Source: Dictyophora rubrovolvata
Lineage: Eukaryota > Basidiomycota > Agaricomycetes > Phallales > Phallaceae
Direction: 5' to 3'
NCBI GenBank assembly: GCA_029959195.1
Contig: CP114120.1
Span: forward strand, 1,736,001 to 1,800,000
DNA length: 64,000 nucleotides
This document shows, one piece after another, positions 36,429-50,129 of the stretch (positions within the stretch are counted from its first letter, which is position 1; each line of letters begins with the position of its first letter). The translations under genes and the position numbers were made by a program. The notes beneath the pieces are model-generated. The model did not search any database. It worked only from the letters and a program-made list of their open reading frames with translations, and was not told the origin of the DNA.

Positions 36429-38247
36429 TTATGATCGCGTTCCTCTCCATGCTGATTGCAATGCAATACGTTTAGCCTGAAGTTATATTATAAGTATATG
36501 TCCAATGTGTTTGGCCGGAGAAAAAAAAGCATACTTGGTCAAAGGTAATAGCGCCTTCCCCGAACCGGATCTTCGTATCATCGTCCTCTTCGTCGTCCAA
36601 ACCACCTACTCGGCTACCACCACGCATAGTAGCAAACGCAGCCTTTCCACCAGCAAGAGAGAAAGGCGCGGAAGCCACTTTGGTGCCGAATACACTCGAC
36701 GTAGGCGCTCCAAATGGAGCGAAATCAGATATAACTTTACGAGATGGAGATGGACCTGGAGAAGTAGCGGTTGGAGAAGTGGATCTCGGGGGTGTAGTGG
36801 GACGCGCAGGAAGTGTCGGTGTGTATGTCCATCCTGCATAAGGAGAGTAAATCGAGCGACCATGAGCTCGAAGGGATAGGTATTTGTCTGTGAACCGGCT
36901 TCCATGAACCTATAGGAATACAGGTGAATATAGGTCATCGGAAGAACAACACTACATAAAGAAAAACAATTATTCACTTTCTTCAATAAAGGTCTGGCTG
37001 CTGGTAAGTTTGGGGCTTCAATAAAGACTTGTACGTTATGTTTGGCTTCAGGAGAATCGCGGTAAATATTTTCAAATACAACTTTCTTGGTATTTTCGTT
37101 CCGTAATAGTAGTTTCTCGTGCAATTCACGGGCGACATCATCGACGCTTTCTTGATTTCCCAGGATGCGGTGTGCAACAGCTTGACCCACTTCGCGAATT
37201 AGACGTTCCATATCGAGGTTTTCTAAAACACTTCCGATGATAGCGTGAGATAGAAGATTCGCGGTAGTAAGAGGTAGCATTAAGCCAGAAGATATTGTGG
37301 TTATTGCTTGGTAGAAGTCAGTCGCGTACTAAATAAGGTTATGTATCAGTTTATGGGTCTCAAAAGTGAGCTAGATGACAAACAGAATAACCACTCAATC
37401 CAGGTTCACATGCGACGAAAAACTGGGTAATGAAGGAATGGGTTAACGTGGACAACAATGTACAAAACCATACGCTTACCAGGGTTATTCCACGCTGGGC
37501 CATTTGTCGTACAATAATCAATGGGTCTAACCCATCCGGAGATCCATCGTCAAACCCTGGAATTGAAAAAAAAATGAAACCCGAAACAACAGAAGAAACG
37601 AACAAAGACTACCATCTCCGTATTCACCAATTCCATGCGGAGGAGCATCTGCAATCAGCACGACCATTTTCGATGCAGTCTCCCTCCAGTCCATTGCCAA
37701 CGCTTCACCTAACGCTGCTGTAACAGCTTCGGGACCGTCTCCGCCGCCAGATGCATAGAGACTTTCAAGAGTACGCTGAATTTGTTTGATATCACTTGTG
37801 AAGGGTGTGGTCTTGGTAACGTATGTGTGGTCTTGGGGCGGATGATCACGGAAGGCAACCAATCCGATTCGTAGGTCTTCTGGATGAACGAGCTTGCCTG
37901 AGGCGAATATACTTGCACATATTTCTTCAATGTTTTTAGTTGCTGAGCTAATGTAAGATCCCTGACTTCCAGTGCAATCCTGCAAAGATGATATCAGAAC
38001 TACTGGTGTCCCATTCGACGTCATCATAGCCTACCTGAATGAAAACAAGATCTCTTTTCAACAACAAATAAACAATCAGCCAACAATAGATATAATTGTA
38101 ATATAACAAAACATACAGCGTCTTTCTGTCGCCACTAGACTGGGAATTGACCATGTACGTCGGTTCCTGGGGGGGGAAAGTCTGTCCCTCAGACATCACT
38201 GGTGTTGAGGTTGAGGTTGCGCCTTCAAAATCCATATCCTCATCCAT
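36429..38247 (-). CDS. von Willebrand factor A-domain protein (alpha-kinase-type VWA), orphan
   Basis: The N-terminus MDEDMDFEGATSTSTP leads, across two introns, into KTLDLVFIQDCTGSQGSYIS, a VWA domain with the MIDAS-like DCTGS of the type seen beside alpha-kinases (VwkA). The domain goes on with ASIFASGKLVHPEDLRIGLV and AFRDHPPQDHTY, then SGGGDGPEAVTAALGEAL, KMVVLIADAPPHGIGEYGDG and ITL/FFVACEPGLSGY. A helical region follows (LLSHAIIGSVLENLDMERL, REVGQAVAHRIL), then a Ser/Pro-rich linker with PTTPPRSTSPT and the final exon AKRIALQSAWRGTRS, stop at 36431-36429. No kinase domain is present. VWA domains bind protein partners through a metal ion; the partner is unknown. Splice choices in the first 60 codons rest on the VWA match (an AAAAG acceptor is used). 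Confidence 0.85.
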
Positions 38248-38589
38248 GCTAAGCTATTGAAATAAGAATATCGGTCAGAAACAAAACTAGAGGGCTATAT
38301 GAGAATGGTGGCAAAGCGAAAGAATGTCTTGAGAAAGTTTTTCAATGACTCGCAGGTGAACGCCGCATTAGAGTTGGCGCCAGTCACGTCTCAGCCTGAT
38401 CTCAGAGCCCAAAGCACGATTATCTTAAAACGTGTTTCGCAAACGTGTATCTACATCGATCAGGTAGGATATCTCTCCATTGCAGTCCATTAAAGATGTG
38501 TATAGCTACGTTACAAATGCAACATTCCTTTCTTCGCGAACACCAAAAAAAGAAAGAAATATAATAAGCAGACCCCCTCCGATTCAGAG
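38248..38589. other. short intergenic, GEM1 3' flank and VWA-gene promoter
   Basis: 342 bp. A 64-codon plus-strand open frame (38299-38493) begins with a basic stretch but lacks any recognisable extension. Nothing else is seen. Confidence 0.5.
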
Positions 38590-41230
<2,641 letters not shown>

Positions 41231-41432
41231 ACTAAAGAAACAGCACGACAAGTGTGGTCGTACACACTCGGCGAATGGCTCAAGCGCTCATTCCGTCCGT
41301 CGTAATATATTCGGCACGCGACAATGTCACTCGTAACACAACACCAAGATAATATCCAGAAAGACTCGTTTACAAGCACATTCAAACTAAAAAAACCCAC
41401 AGCCCAACTTCTGCAAAGGAAATTCGCTCAAT

Positions 41433-44001
41433 CTATGGCGTGTATTTATTAGCGGTTTTGGATAATGCCGCTTCTTTCCTCAGCTCAATCGGTGCATCCA
41501 GCCTATCCATCATGAGTTCAACGACTTGAATAATATCGGCATTCGCAAAGCTATCGTTGGCGAGGAGAGCAGAGAGTTCTTTCTTCGTCTCTACTTTATA
41601 CGAACGGCAAGTTTGACCTTCAACGCCGCCAAAAACGGACAAAAGTTGCGTCCATTTCCTTCAAAAGAACCTCGCGTTTGAATGTAGAGAATCCCAACGT
41701 TTAAAACGACTTACCAGTCCTGAATGTCATTATATTTCCTAACGATGGTTATTTAGTTCTCATTAACAAGCAGGCTAATTATCAGCAAAGTATAACAAAC
41801 CTGTTTTCGCCATGGAGATATCTTTCTATAGTATATCCCTTGTTATTGAGAATGAAAATTATTGGAGTTAATCCAGTTTTTATCATCGTAGACATCTCCT
41901 GGACTGTGAGTTGCCTATAGCATGACAAAATTAGTATGAACAAAGAACGTCGAATGAGCTGCTGAAACCGGATCTCACACCAGGTTCGTATGGAAACATA
42001 CCCTGGTACGGATCCGCGAGCCCTCAGAAAATGGCACTCACAGGCTGCCGTCTCCGATGAAAAGACAAACTCTACCCCCTAAGTTCTTTTCGCGTGCTGC
42101 TAAGGCTGCACCCAGAGTAGCACCTATTTATCATGTCACAGGAAGCAACAAACGTTAAAAGATGAATACCCGCCTACGGTCCATCCAATGCTTCCCCAAA
42201 GTATTTGAGAGACGAAAATACAGTGAGCGGGCAAACATATCCCTAGCGCCCCGAAAGCTGAAGTGCCTGAATATACTTATGGTGAGTCCTGAGCTAAACG
42301 GAGCTTAAGTCTACCACCCACCCGTTTCGGCAACGATGATGTCATTTTCCTTTAAAAAGGAGCCGATTTTTGGCCATAACCAATCGTGGCTAATTATTGC
42401 GTTCTCCTCTGGAGGAGCCGGAACAGACCATTTGGCCACTGGTGCCAAACCTAGATGACTGATGTTTTTCAGTCGTTCCGTCAATTTCGGAAGGAGGTGC
42501 TTCATGCCGACACCATGGAACGTAGCGAATCCGACCTTAGTGTGATCTGAGTGTAACTACAAAATAAAGGAATTAGGAAAGCTGTCGAGCCAAGGCGCAG
42601 AGTAAAACGCAGACACCTCAATAGTCGCCGCAGTAGGGTGGTTGTAGGTGAAGTTGCCTGTGTTAAAGTCGCTCAGAATAGAGCCGATAGAGATAACCAG
42701 TCGGGAGGATTCCACTAGCTTCAAAACATCAGGACGAGTGACCTGACCAATGTATATCTTGACAGCGTGTAAACGAGAGGGAAGCTTTCAGAAGAAAAGA
42801 ACTCACTCCACCGAAGCGTTCGTCGTTTTCATGAATAACGGATTTACCCATAGGCGCTGAATAGACGGGGAATTTGGTATTTGCGATAAAATCACGCACT
42901 TCGTGTATCGAGTGATGGCGCAAAGCACATGCGTCGACGAGAACCGCTACTGTTTCGGCGGCTTTTTCAACTTGATCGACAATTAGGTCGAGTACGAACT
43001 TTTCCGCTTTAGGGTCATTCGGGGGGATTTCAAACTTAAGAGGGACTTTCAGAGGAGCACTCGGAATTTTCGTGTAAGCTAAATCAGTGGGCAAGGTTAA
43101 GTATGCGGGCCTTGACTTGAAGAACGATAAGCACACAATATTCATTAGAAAAAAGGCATATCACAAACCCAGACAACACATTCAGTAATAACTCGATCAA
43201 TATGCGCTGCTGCGTTTTGAGAGTTCGTCAAGGTGGCGTGGGAGGCGGTAAACTGTTCAGCAGCTTTTGTGTATGCGTCATACCTAGTGTCAAATGAGTA
43301 TTATATTCGGAAAGCTAGGATATTTCCTTACCTTCCGTCACCCAGCGTATGGTGAAGCAACGGTTTCAATTTCAGTTGACTGGTACTAGGCACCCCAACA
43401 ATATGCAGGACAGGTATATGCTCGGAGAAAGCTGATGAAACGTCACTCAAAACTGAAAATTTAAAACATATAACGAGTTATTACCCCCTGCAATTCCATT
43501 AATAGCACTCAACTCTCCAACACCGAATCTAAACCGCGTCAGTTTAGCTAGAAAATTTATATGGCGAAGCGTACGTGGTAGTAACAACGCCCAGGCTTTG
43601 GCTATCGAAGGATTGAGCAACCCTGGCATATCCATCGGCCGCATAGGCCGCATTCAACTCATTGCTTTTGATTGCATATTGTCAAATTCACTCATCGCGT
43701 GCAACACCGTTCGCTTACATACCAGTTCCCAATCCATTCAATGTCTTTGTTGTCTTCCACGAAATCCTGGTGCGCTCGTTACTGACAAAAAAAGAACAGG
43801 TGTGACCAATACCATACCAAGAATCCTAGGTTGAAATCACCGGGAACACCGAACATAGACTAGTTACTCGTTGAGATCATAGGATCGTTTCGCTGAGAAC
43901 TTGTTGCAAGAATACTTACACGAACATTGAGCTGGACTAAACGTTTGATGATGTAGTCACCTATAAACACAGTTTCCTCTTGTTGAGGGTCTGGAGACAT
44001 G
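41433..44001 (-). CDS. PDC1: pyruvate decarboxylase
   Basis: Thiamine-diphosphate enzyme that converts pyruvate to acetaldehyde and CO2 in the cytosol, the first step of ethanol formation. Start [20 protein letters not shown] at 44001. Conserved blocks: [26 protein letters not shown] with the catalytic Glu, [27 protein letters not shown] with the paired catalytic His, and the TPP-binding motif [17 protein letters not shown]...NNKGYTIE. Towards the C-terminus come [17 protein letters not shown] and [20 protein letters not shown], ending ALSKTANKY before stop at 41433. More than ten introns, as in other basidiomycete PDC genes. Indole-pyruvate or keto-acid decarboxylases are related, but the HH pair and overall pattern fit PDC. 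Confidence 0.94.
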
Positions 44002-44542
44002 ATATGATGGTTGGCAATAAAGAAGATGGAATCGGTTTACCCGGGTGACACGCCCCTGTCAGCTTTTAAATACTTGTCTTATCAAATGATAGCCAGGGAT
44101 GGAAGATCATCCATTATCAGCAATTAATCAAGTATTAGGATAAAGTATTACTCTCCCAAGGACCTGTCCAATCCACGCTCAATTTCCTAAATTTGAAATT
44201 GGTGAACGGTGAACTCGACTCGTGTGTATTTGTAATCAGCAAATCTGCCGAATCGTGGAGTCTGGACCCTGGAGCACATTGGAAGCAGTCGAGTGACAAA
44301 GACTTCGGGGAATAATCGTACACGATAAAACTAACCACAAAAAAAAAAGAAAAAACAAGAGACTACATCGACTTCGATGGCAGCGCGAATCATATGCCAG
44401 ATGAACAAAAGAACATTCAGAAAAAGAATCATAATGGACGATGACTCATGTAGTAGAGCAAAATGAAATAGAGATGTGATAAATAAAAAGAACTCGAAGC
44501 AGTGTTCGTTCGCAGAACGCCATCGCTTACTAGATCTAAAGT
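44002..44542. other. intergenic, PDC promoter and NDPK-like 3' flank
   Basis: 541 bp. A TTTTAAATA motif near 44065 lies about 65 bp upstream of the PDC ATG on the minus strand and may act as a TATA-like element. The open frame 44135-44338 is not convincing. Confidence 0.45.
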
Positions 44543-46115
44543 TTAGACAAATACAGGTTTTCCGTTAATCCTACCGCTCTTATCGCGGGAACCATCCAGT
44601 TTCTTGGCCCTTAAAAGTGCACTTTTGTTTTGTCTAGGTTCAATGGACGGTTGCCTGATAGAAGCCGGCGGTGGAACTACAGAAGCCCGTTTGTTGACGG
44701 AAGGAGTTGCTGACGAAGGTCGAATAAGCATCGTGGAAGAAGGACGAAGTCCAACCGCTGAGCTAGGACGTGTTCCATTCGCAGTATCAGCTTGCATTGA
44801 AGTTGACGAGCGTGATGGAGGTCTTGGATTGCCCGAAGGTATACGAACTATTCAAATGAAAATCAACGTACTATCAGAAGAAAACATCAACACCCGAACA
44901 TACACATGTACGAAGTCGGCGGTGGCCGGTCTCGCTCAGCTCGAAGGCTCGCAGCTTTGTTGGGTCGTGGTGCAACTACGGGAGGTTGCACACTTGCGAC
45001 AGTGATGGTTTCACTACGCTTGTGGCCGGGCACACCTTGAAACGTTTTCTTTTCGGCTTCGGGATTGGTGGTTCGTCTCTGTTTTCCGAAGAACGTGGAA
45101 GGCTCTTTGATACCTTGCCTTAAAGATGCAGCCCTAGTCATTCGGGGCATAACAGCTGGCGGCGCAGTCGAAGCGACAGATATGGTCTCCGAACGTTTGT
45201 GTCCAGGAACATTTGAAAACGTACGCTCCAGTTCTTCTTTGGACAGAGGTTTCCGAGGACCCTCATGCCATATGGATACTACAGGTTTCACAAGGCCCGC
45301 TCGAAGGGAAGCAGCACGTGACATGCGGGGTCGTACAGATGGTTCGGCGAGTGAAGCAGGCACAGGACGTGCTCGAAAGATTGTGCTGCTTCTGGAAGAA
45401 ACTCCCGTTACGGATGTAGCTTTGCTCGATATAGATGGTGCTGAGTTTAGGGGTGAATGTATGCCACCGTTTTGTTCATTCAGTTCCGTTAAAACACGCG
45501 TAGTTATTGCCTGTGTGGGTTCTTCAAGGTCCAATGGGAGACCTTCAGGAAGATCAATCGTTCGGACGGGTGGCGAGCTCGCAAAAAGAATCGAAATTTG
45601 ATCTTCAGCAGTTGCCACGTCAGGAGACCCAAAAATTGCATTGTCCTCTTTAGAAGTGCCATATAGAGCACGAAGAGAATTAGCATTGCTTTGTCGTGCC
45701 ACGTCCGGATCCTCGTCACCCATAAGAGTTTTAAGGACCTCCACAGCGCGTCTTCTTTCTAAAACATAAACCCAGCAAGGACGTCTTTAAACTATCCTTT
45801 CAAAATGATGATATCAAGCGCAGAAATCTGGAACATACTCTGCAAGAGAGTTCGCGTTAGATACCCCGAATAGAACTTCCACATCGCGGTCGTTTTCGCG
45901 AAACATCATTTGTCTTTCTTTAGCTATTTCAAAACCAGATTCTGTAATATGACGTTCAATATCCAAACGATAAGGCAATGCTGATCAACGTAGGAGCTAG
46001 TTAGCGAAGGAAATTGGTACATATAAGTGGTTGTTCTTTTGGCCTTACCATGGGGTTTGATAATGGCAACGGTGCGTGTAGGGAGTGGAGTTGGGGTTGA
46101 AGGAGAGTCAGACAT
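44543..46115 (-). CDS. NDPK-like pseudo-enzyme with Ser-rich repeat tail
   Basis: Start MSDSPSTPTPLPTRTVAIIK at 46115. The N-terminal 150 residues have the nucleoside diphosphate kinase fold: TVAIIKPHALPYRLDIERH, TESGFEIAKERQMMF, CWVYVLERRRAVEVLKTLMG, NSLRALYGTSKEDNAIFGSP and DVATAEDQISILFASSPP. The nucleotide-contact Lys, Arg and Asn are kept, but the residue where NDPK has its phosphorylated His (NxxHGSD) is Phe in NAIFGSPD (codon TTT). It is therefore probably not a phosphotransferase. The tail carries three copies of a RAASLR/KAASLR motif and two of PGHKRSET(I), all Ser/Arg-rich, and ends GRINGKPVFV. An intron with a GTATGT donor joins TSYMF to RIPSGNPRPPSRSS. Related NDK-like fungal proteins are known only as hypotheticals. 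Role unknown; nucleotide-sensing scaffold is inference. Confidence 0.85.
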
Positions 46116-46713
46116 CTGTGAAGGGTATACAAGAAAGTAAGAAAATAAAAAGACACAAAAGGCTGAAGAAAGAGTGTTTGGACGGAAGGAGCTATGTAGT
46201 AGGAAAAGGAGAAGTGCGGCGTCTAACCTGGACTTCTAAAAGAGGCTCCCCGGGCATGTTCATTCGCTGGATTTGGATATCTTATTCAAATGGGCCCGAA
46301 TCATAGAGTAATATAGATAAGATTTCATATACCATATATATCACCTGAAGGAGACGTCATATATATTTATCTTTTCTGCGCACGCGATCGGCTCCGATGG
46401 AGCAGTGAATTCAAGAGTTAGAGGCGGCTGGATGCCAGCGTTGGCATTGAAAATCGCTATACATTTACATAGCTCTATTTTAGTCTAGGTCATCCGAAAC
46501 AGTATGAGAGAGTCTGTCCCAATTCGTAAAAGGACAGGAAGGATTCAACGACAGCAGGACATGCCTAAGCCTATCCGCGTGGTTCAACTCGTTCAAAAAA
46601 AGGTACGTATAGCTCCATGACAAGTTAATTTCGAACATAACAAAATTTGCGCAAGCAACGCTCACGCCGCCATCATAATGGGCTTAAGCATTGCATTGCG
46701 CGATCCTGATCTT
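46116..46713. other. intergenic with AT-rich TATA-like runs
   Basis: 598 bp between two minus-strand genes. ATATAT runs at about 46333-46342 and 46358-46368 could serve as TATA elements for the NDPK-like gene, though they lie over 200 bp away. No gene is seen; the 46480-46665 open frame is unconvincing. Confidence 0.5.
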
Positions 46714-48267
46714 TCAAACATACTCCGAGAGTATGGCACTTGCCAATGTTTGCACTTCGTCGAAAGGACTTGATTCACGACATAAATCAACATTGCTAGC
46801 TTCCTCTTGGAAAAACTCAAGCGACTGTTTAGCGAAACGAAACACCTTGAGAGACGAACTGAACTCGTCCTTTTTCAGGCTGTCCGTAACGTAAGCATTC
46901 CAATAAACTTTTGCGACCTCTAAAGCATGAAGACCTGGTGACGATGAGTTATAGTAGGCAAATAGCTATAGAATTGTGATCACCTATCAGAGGATAATTA
47001 TTGGGGTATAAGATGCAATAAACAGCTAGCAAGGCAGAACCAGCTTCGATTGCTTGTTTATGACGACTAGAATGTGATGCGTCACTGAAATCTTTGGCTA
47101 TGATTTGAAGCAGCTGGTTCGCCATGTTCCATAGAGCTTCACGAAGAGACATGAATTCCGGCGATTTTAATATTGTTGGATTGTCGCAGATCGATTTGAA
47201 TATTCTTTCTCGCAAATCTTCCAACAAATGCGGGGGGTCTTCCATGTCAGGATGGCTCTCGGAATAAGGGGCAAGACACAGAACGCATGAACACCGAAAC
47301 CCGTATAAACTTTGGAGGACATGTTGCCTTCGGGAATACGGAAGTGCGGGATCAATGTAGGGGATAGTAACCTGTGTTTTCAATTACGTCTTAGGAGCCC
47401 TATCATGATGCACCAACAGATGACGCACTTCATCATCAGGATTCAGATCTCGAATAATTTTTATGTTCATTTCTACGCCTTCATTGTCGCTTGAAGATGT
47501 GTATACGGCTACAGCAGAGGGAAAACACGAGTGATTGAAGAACCGGCTGGCCAGTGGGAATACACCGTGAGCGAAAGTAATTAATCTTGAACAATGAATC
47601 GTGAAATTGTTATTGGCGAACCGTCGGGACAGATATAAAGTGAGATTTGCGTTTGTCCTTTGCAAAGGAATACTGCGTGCTGCCGGTGACGATTCGTCCT
47701 TGGCCTTAGGTAGCAGCGACAACAAGCATTTAATTGGTTCCAGAGAGTACTCATTAGATGATGATTCTTGATTCCATCTGCTGTAGGTTTCATTAAGGGT
47801 TGTTTCATGCCCTGCTATCAAGTGAGTCAACAACAGAGCATGTAATTTTTCGTCCCCCGTCAAAGCTTTATAAGAAGCCGAGTCTGTGAAGTGCGCGAAT
47901 CCCTTGCAAATACGGCGGTGATGAGCATTCCAAGCTCTTAATTGACCTGCGCATGTCAAACCCCATCAGACAAAAAGTTGACAAGGAAAACCGCCCCACA
48001 TGATTTATCGCAATAAAAATAGGATCTGCAACCAGTGCATTGTTTGAGGCTGCTGCTTGGACGTAGGCAAGTGTCACATCTTTTTTCTTTCTCTGAGGGG
48101 AGAAGAACAGTCGATAGAGGGTGTGTGATTAATACAACAGTTCCCGCAGATACGCTTTCCGTTACTATCGCTTTGGATCGTGCGGTAGGATGAGGTCGTA
48201 GCTGGAGACTGGGATGTATAATTGTACCCTTCGGATCAACGTTGATAAACTCCCGCTGTGAAGACAT
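46714..48267 (-). CDS. SET and MYND domain protein (SMYD-type lysine methyltransferase)
   Basis: Start MSSQREFINVDPKGTIIHPS at 48267 (an in-frame Met three codons upstream is possible). The SET N-part RPHPTARSKAIVTESVSAG is interrupted by a MYND zinc finger: CDTC....LKQCTGCRSYFYC, DKSCQLRAWNAHHRRICK, made continuous by a GTGGGG donor. The SET C-part has FANNNFTIH, GVFPLASRFFNHSCFPSAV with the catalytic NHSC, and DLNPDDE. The post-SET zinc site is YGFRCSCVLCLAPYSES. A helical C-terminal domain runs to FDEVQTLASAILSEYV, stop TGA at 46716-46714. Such enzymes methylate histone or non-histone lysines with S-adenosylmethionine; the substrate here is unknown. Divergent from NDUFA9 across 123 bp. Confidence 0.92.
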
Positions 48268-48390
48268 TCTTTTCAATGATAAATTTCAAGCAAGAGTTTG
48301 ATAAATTTCAAGTTGAAGAAGACGACATAGTCGCAGTTGTTTACTCGTTGGCCAGTCCTTGGGCGTCTAATTTCTTTCTGCTCTTCCGCA
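48268..48390. promoter_or_regulatory. bidirectional promoter, SMYD / NDUFA9
   Basis: 123 bp between divergent ATG codons with no clear TATA box. The pair may be co-expressed from a shared open promoter (inference from spacing). Confidence 0.4.
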
Positions 48391-49920
48391 ATGCTGGGCT
48401 TGCTGGGGAAGCACCCCCGAGGTCGTGGTGCGATATCTTTATCTGTCAGTATCCAGAATAGCTGTTATGTTGCAATATAAACTCATAAAATGATAGCGTC
48501 GGCTGCTACACGATATAGTAGCCTTCGGTCCTGGTTACAAACCATCCATTTCGTACGGGCCTGCTGGGCGTTCCGCTGACAGTATGTCTCGTCGAGCCCA
48601 CGCATATCGCACACTTAAACAATTTTATTAGCTGGCCATGTTGCTACTGTCTTTGGGTGTACCGGGTTCTTGGGTAGATACCTTGTTCACAAATTAGGTA
48701 CGAGCCATCCGCTTGTTTTGGCAAAGCTTGAATGCTGAGAGGTTCTTTGTGCACAATAGCCAAGGAAGGAACGAAAGTTGTTGTGCCATACAGGGAAGAG
48801 GATACTAAACGACATTTGAAAGTCATGGGAGATCTGGGTCAAATTGTATCTCTGGTAGGCTCACTGCTGCAGTCATCTGCGATTGGGTTTAGGATCTTCC
48901 ATTTAGGAATGGGATATCCGGAATGAAGAACAAACAGCGGAGTGTGTTCGCCATTCTGATATTGTATACAATCTTGTGGGAAGAGATTATGAGACGAAGT
49001 GAATGGCTTTGTTTTTATTTCATCCTTGTTTACTGACTTTTGCAACCATAGAAATTTTTCTTATGAAGATGTTAACGTGACCGGAGCGGAAAGAATAGCG
49101 CGAATATCTACTGAATGTGGTGTTCCACGCCTGGTACACGTCTCTCATCTGAATGCAGACACAAAATCTTCATCTGTATTTTATCGCACCAAGGCCGAGG
49201 GTGAAGAGAGAGTTCGGTCACAATTCCCAAGTGCCACTATCGTAAGGCCTGGTATTATGTTTGGCTACGAAGATAGGTTTCTGAATAGCATAGCAAGTAA
49301 GTTTTCGAAAATGTATAGAGTCGTCATTAACCTTGCCTTATAGATTGGCCTGTTTGGTGGCGTTTGAACAGCGAAGAGACTGTCGTCCGTCCAGCTCATG
49401 TAAGATATTTCCCAAACACAACTTGTAGTTGATAGGGTAAAAAGCATCCAATAGGTTCTTGATGTAGCCCAAGCCCTACACAACTTGATTGATCTACCGC
49501 CATTGCCAGCTATCTATTCTCTGCCGGGTCCCCGGTCATACACCCACGAGGAGATGCTAGATATCGTGTCAAGCGTAACCTATAATCCTCTTAATTCGGG
49601 GTTATCCATACCTAAAGCTATTGCGCTTCTGTTGGCACGAGCTGCTCAGGCGCCTTGGTGGCCTATGATTAGCCCTGATGAAGTGGAACGAAGATACATC
49701 AGTGACAGGAGCCCGCACGACGTTCCCGGTGATTGGGAGAAGCTAGGTGTTGAGCCTGAACCCCTAGAAGTTCACGCTATCAAGTTTCTCAGACGCTACC
49801 GCTCAGTGTGCGTAATATTTTTCTTTTGTGGGTTCAGATTTTATGCTCATGACATAATTCAGCGAAAATTTCAATCGACCAGTCATTTTTCCTGTTACAG
49901 GTGGCCAAACAGCGTCATGA
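48391..49920 (+). CDS. NDUFA9: NADH dehydrogenase (complex I) 40-kDa subunit, NDUFA9 homologue
   Basis: Accessory subunit at the junction of the complex I matrix and membrane arms, an atypical short-chain dehydrogenase that binds NADPH. After a basic presequence (MLGLLGKHPRGRGAI) come ISYGPAGRSADSGHV, the Rossmann motif ATVFGCTGFLGRYLV, VVVPYREEDTKRHLKVMGD and LGQIVSL/EWDIRNEEQTAEC. Then DIVYNLVGRDYETK, VNVTGAERIARISTECGV, VHVSHLNAD and ATIVRPGIMFGYEDRF. The last exon reads ENFNRPVIFPVTGGQTAS, reached by a GTGCGT donor after YRSV, with TGA at 49918-49920. Eight or so exons. Presence of complex I agrees with a respiring filamentous fungus rather than a yeast that lost it. The first exon is the least certain part. 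Confidence 0.94.
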
Positions 49921-50129
49921 ATGACTAACATAAACTATACCTTTTTTTTGTGAAAAGCTTCTAATAGTGAAATAAATGCTTACATAACTAGAATTTCGCT
50001 TTCACTACACCAAGTCTGTTGGAAACTACAGACGTCATGGTTGCCTAAGACAACTAGTTCGAATTAAAAAATTTCTCTGCTTTTGAGTCTGTTTTTATAC
50101 TCTCCTGAAATTTCTCAACCTGTCGAGTC

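Noticed and set aside
38299-38493. short basic open frame between VWA gene and GEM1
   Set aside because: No continuation after the possible donor and no known motif.
44543-46115. ordinary nucleoside diphosphate kinase
   Set aside because: The catalytic His is Phe and the protein is about three times the normal length.
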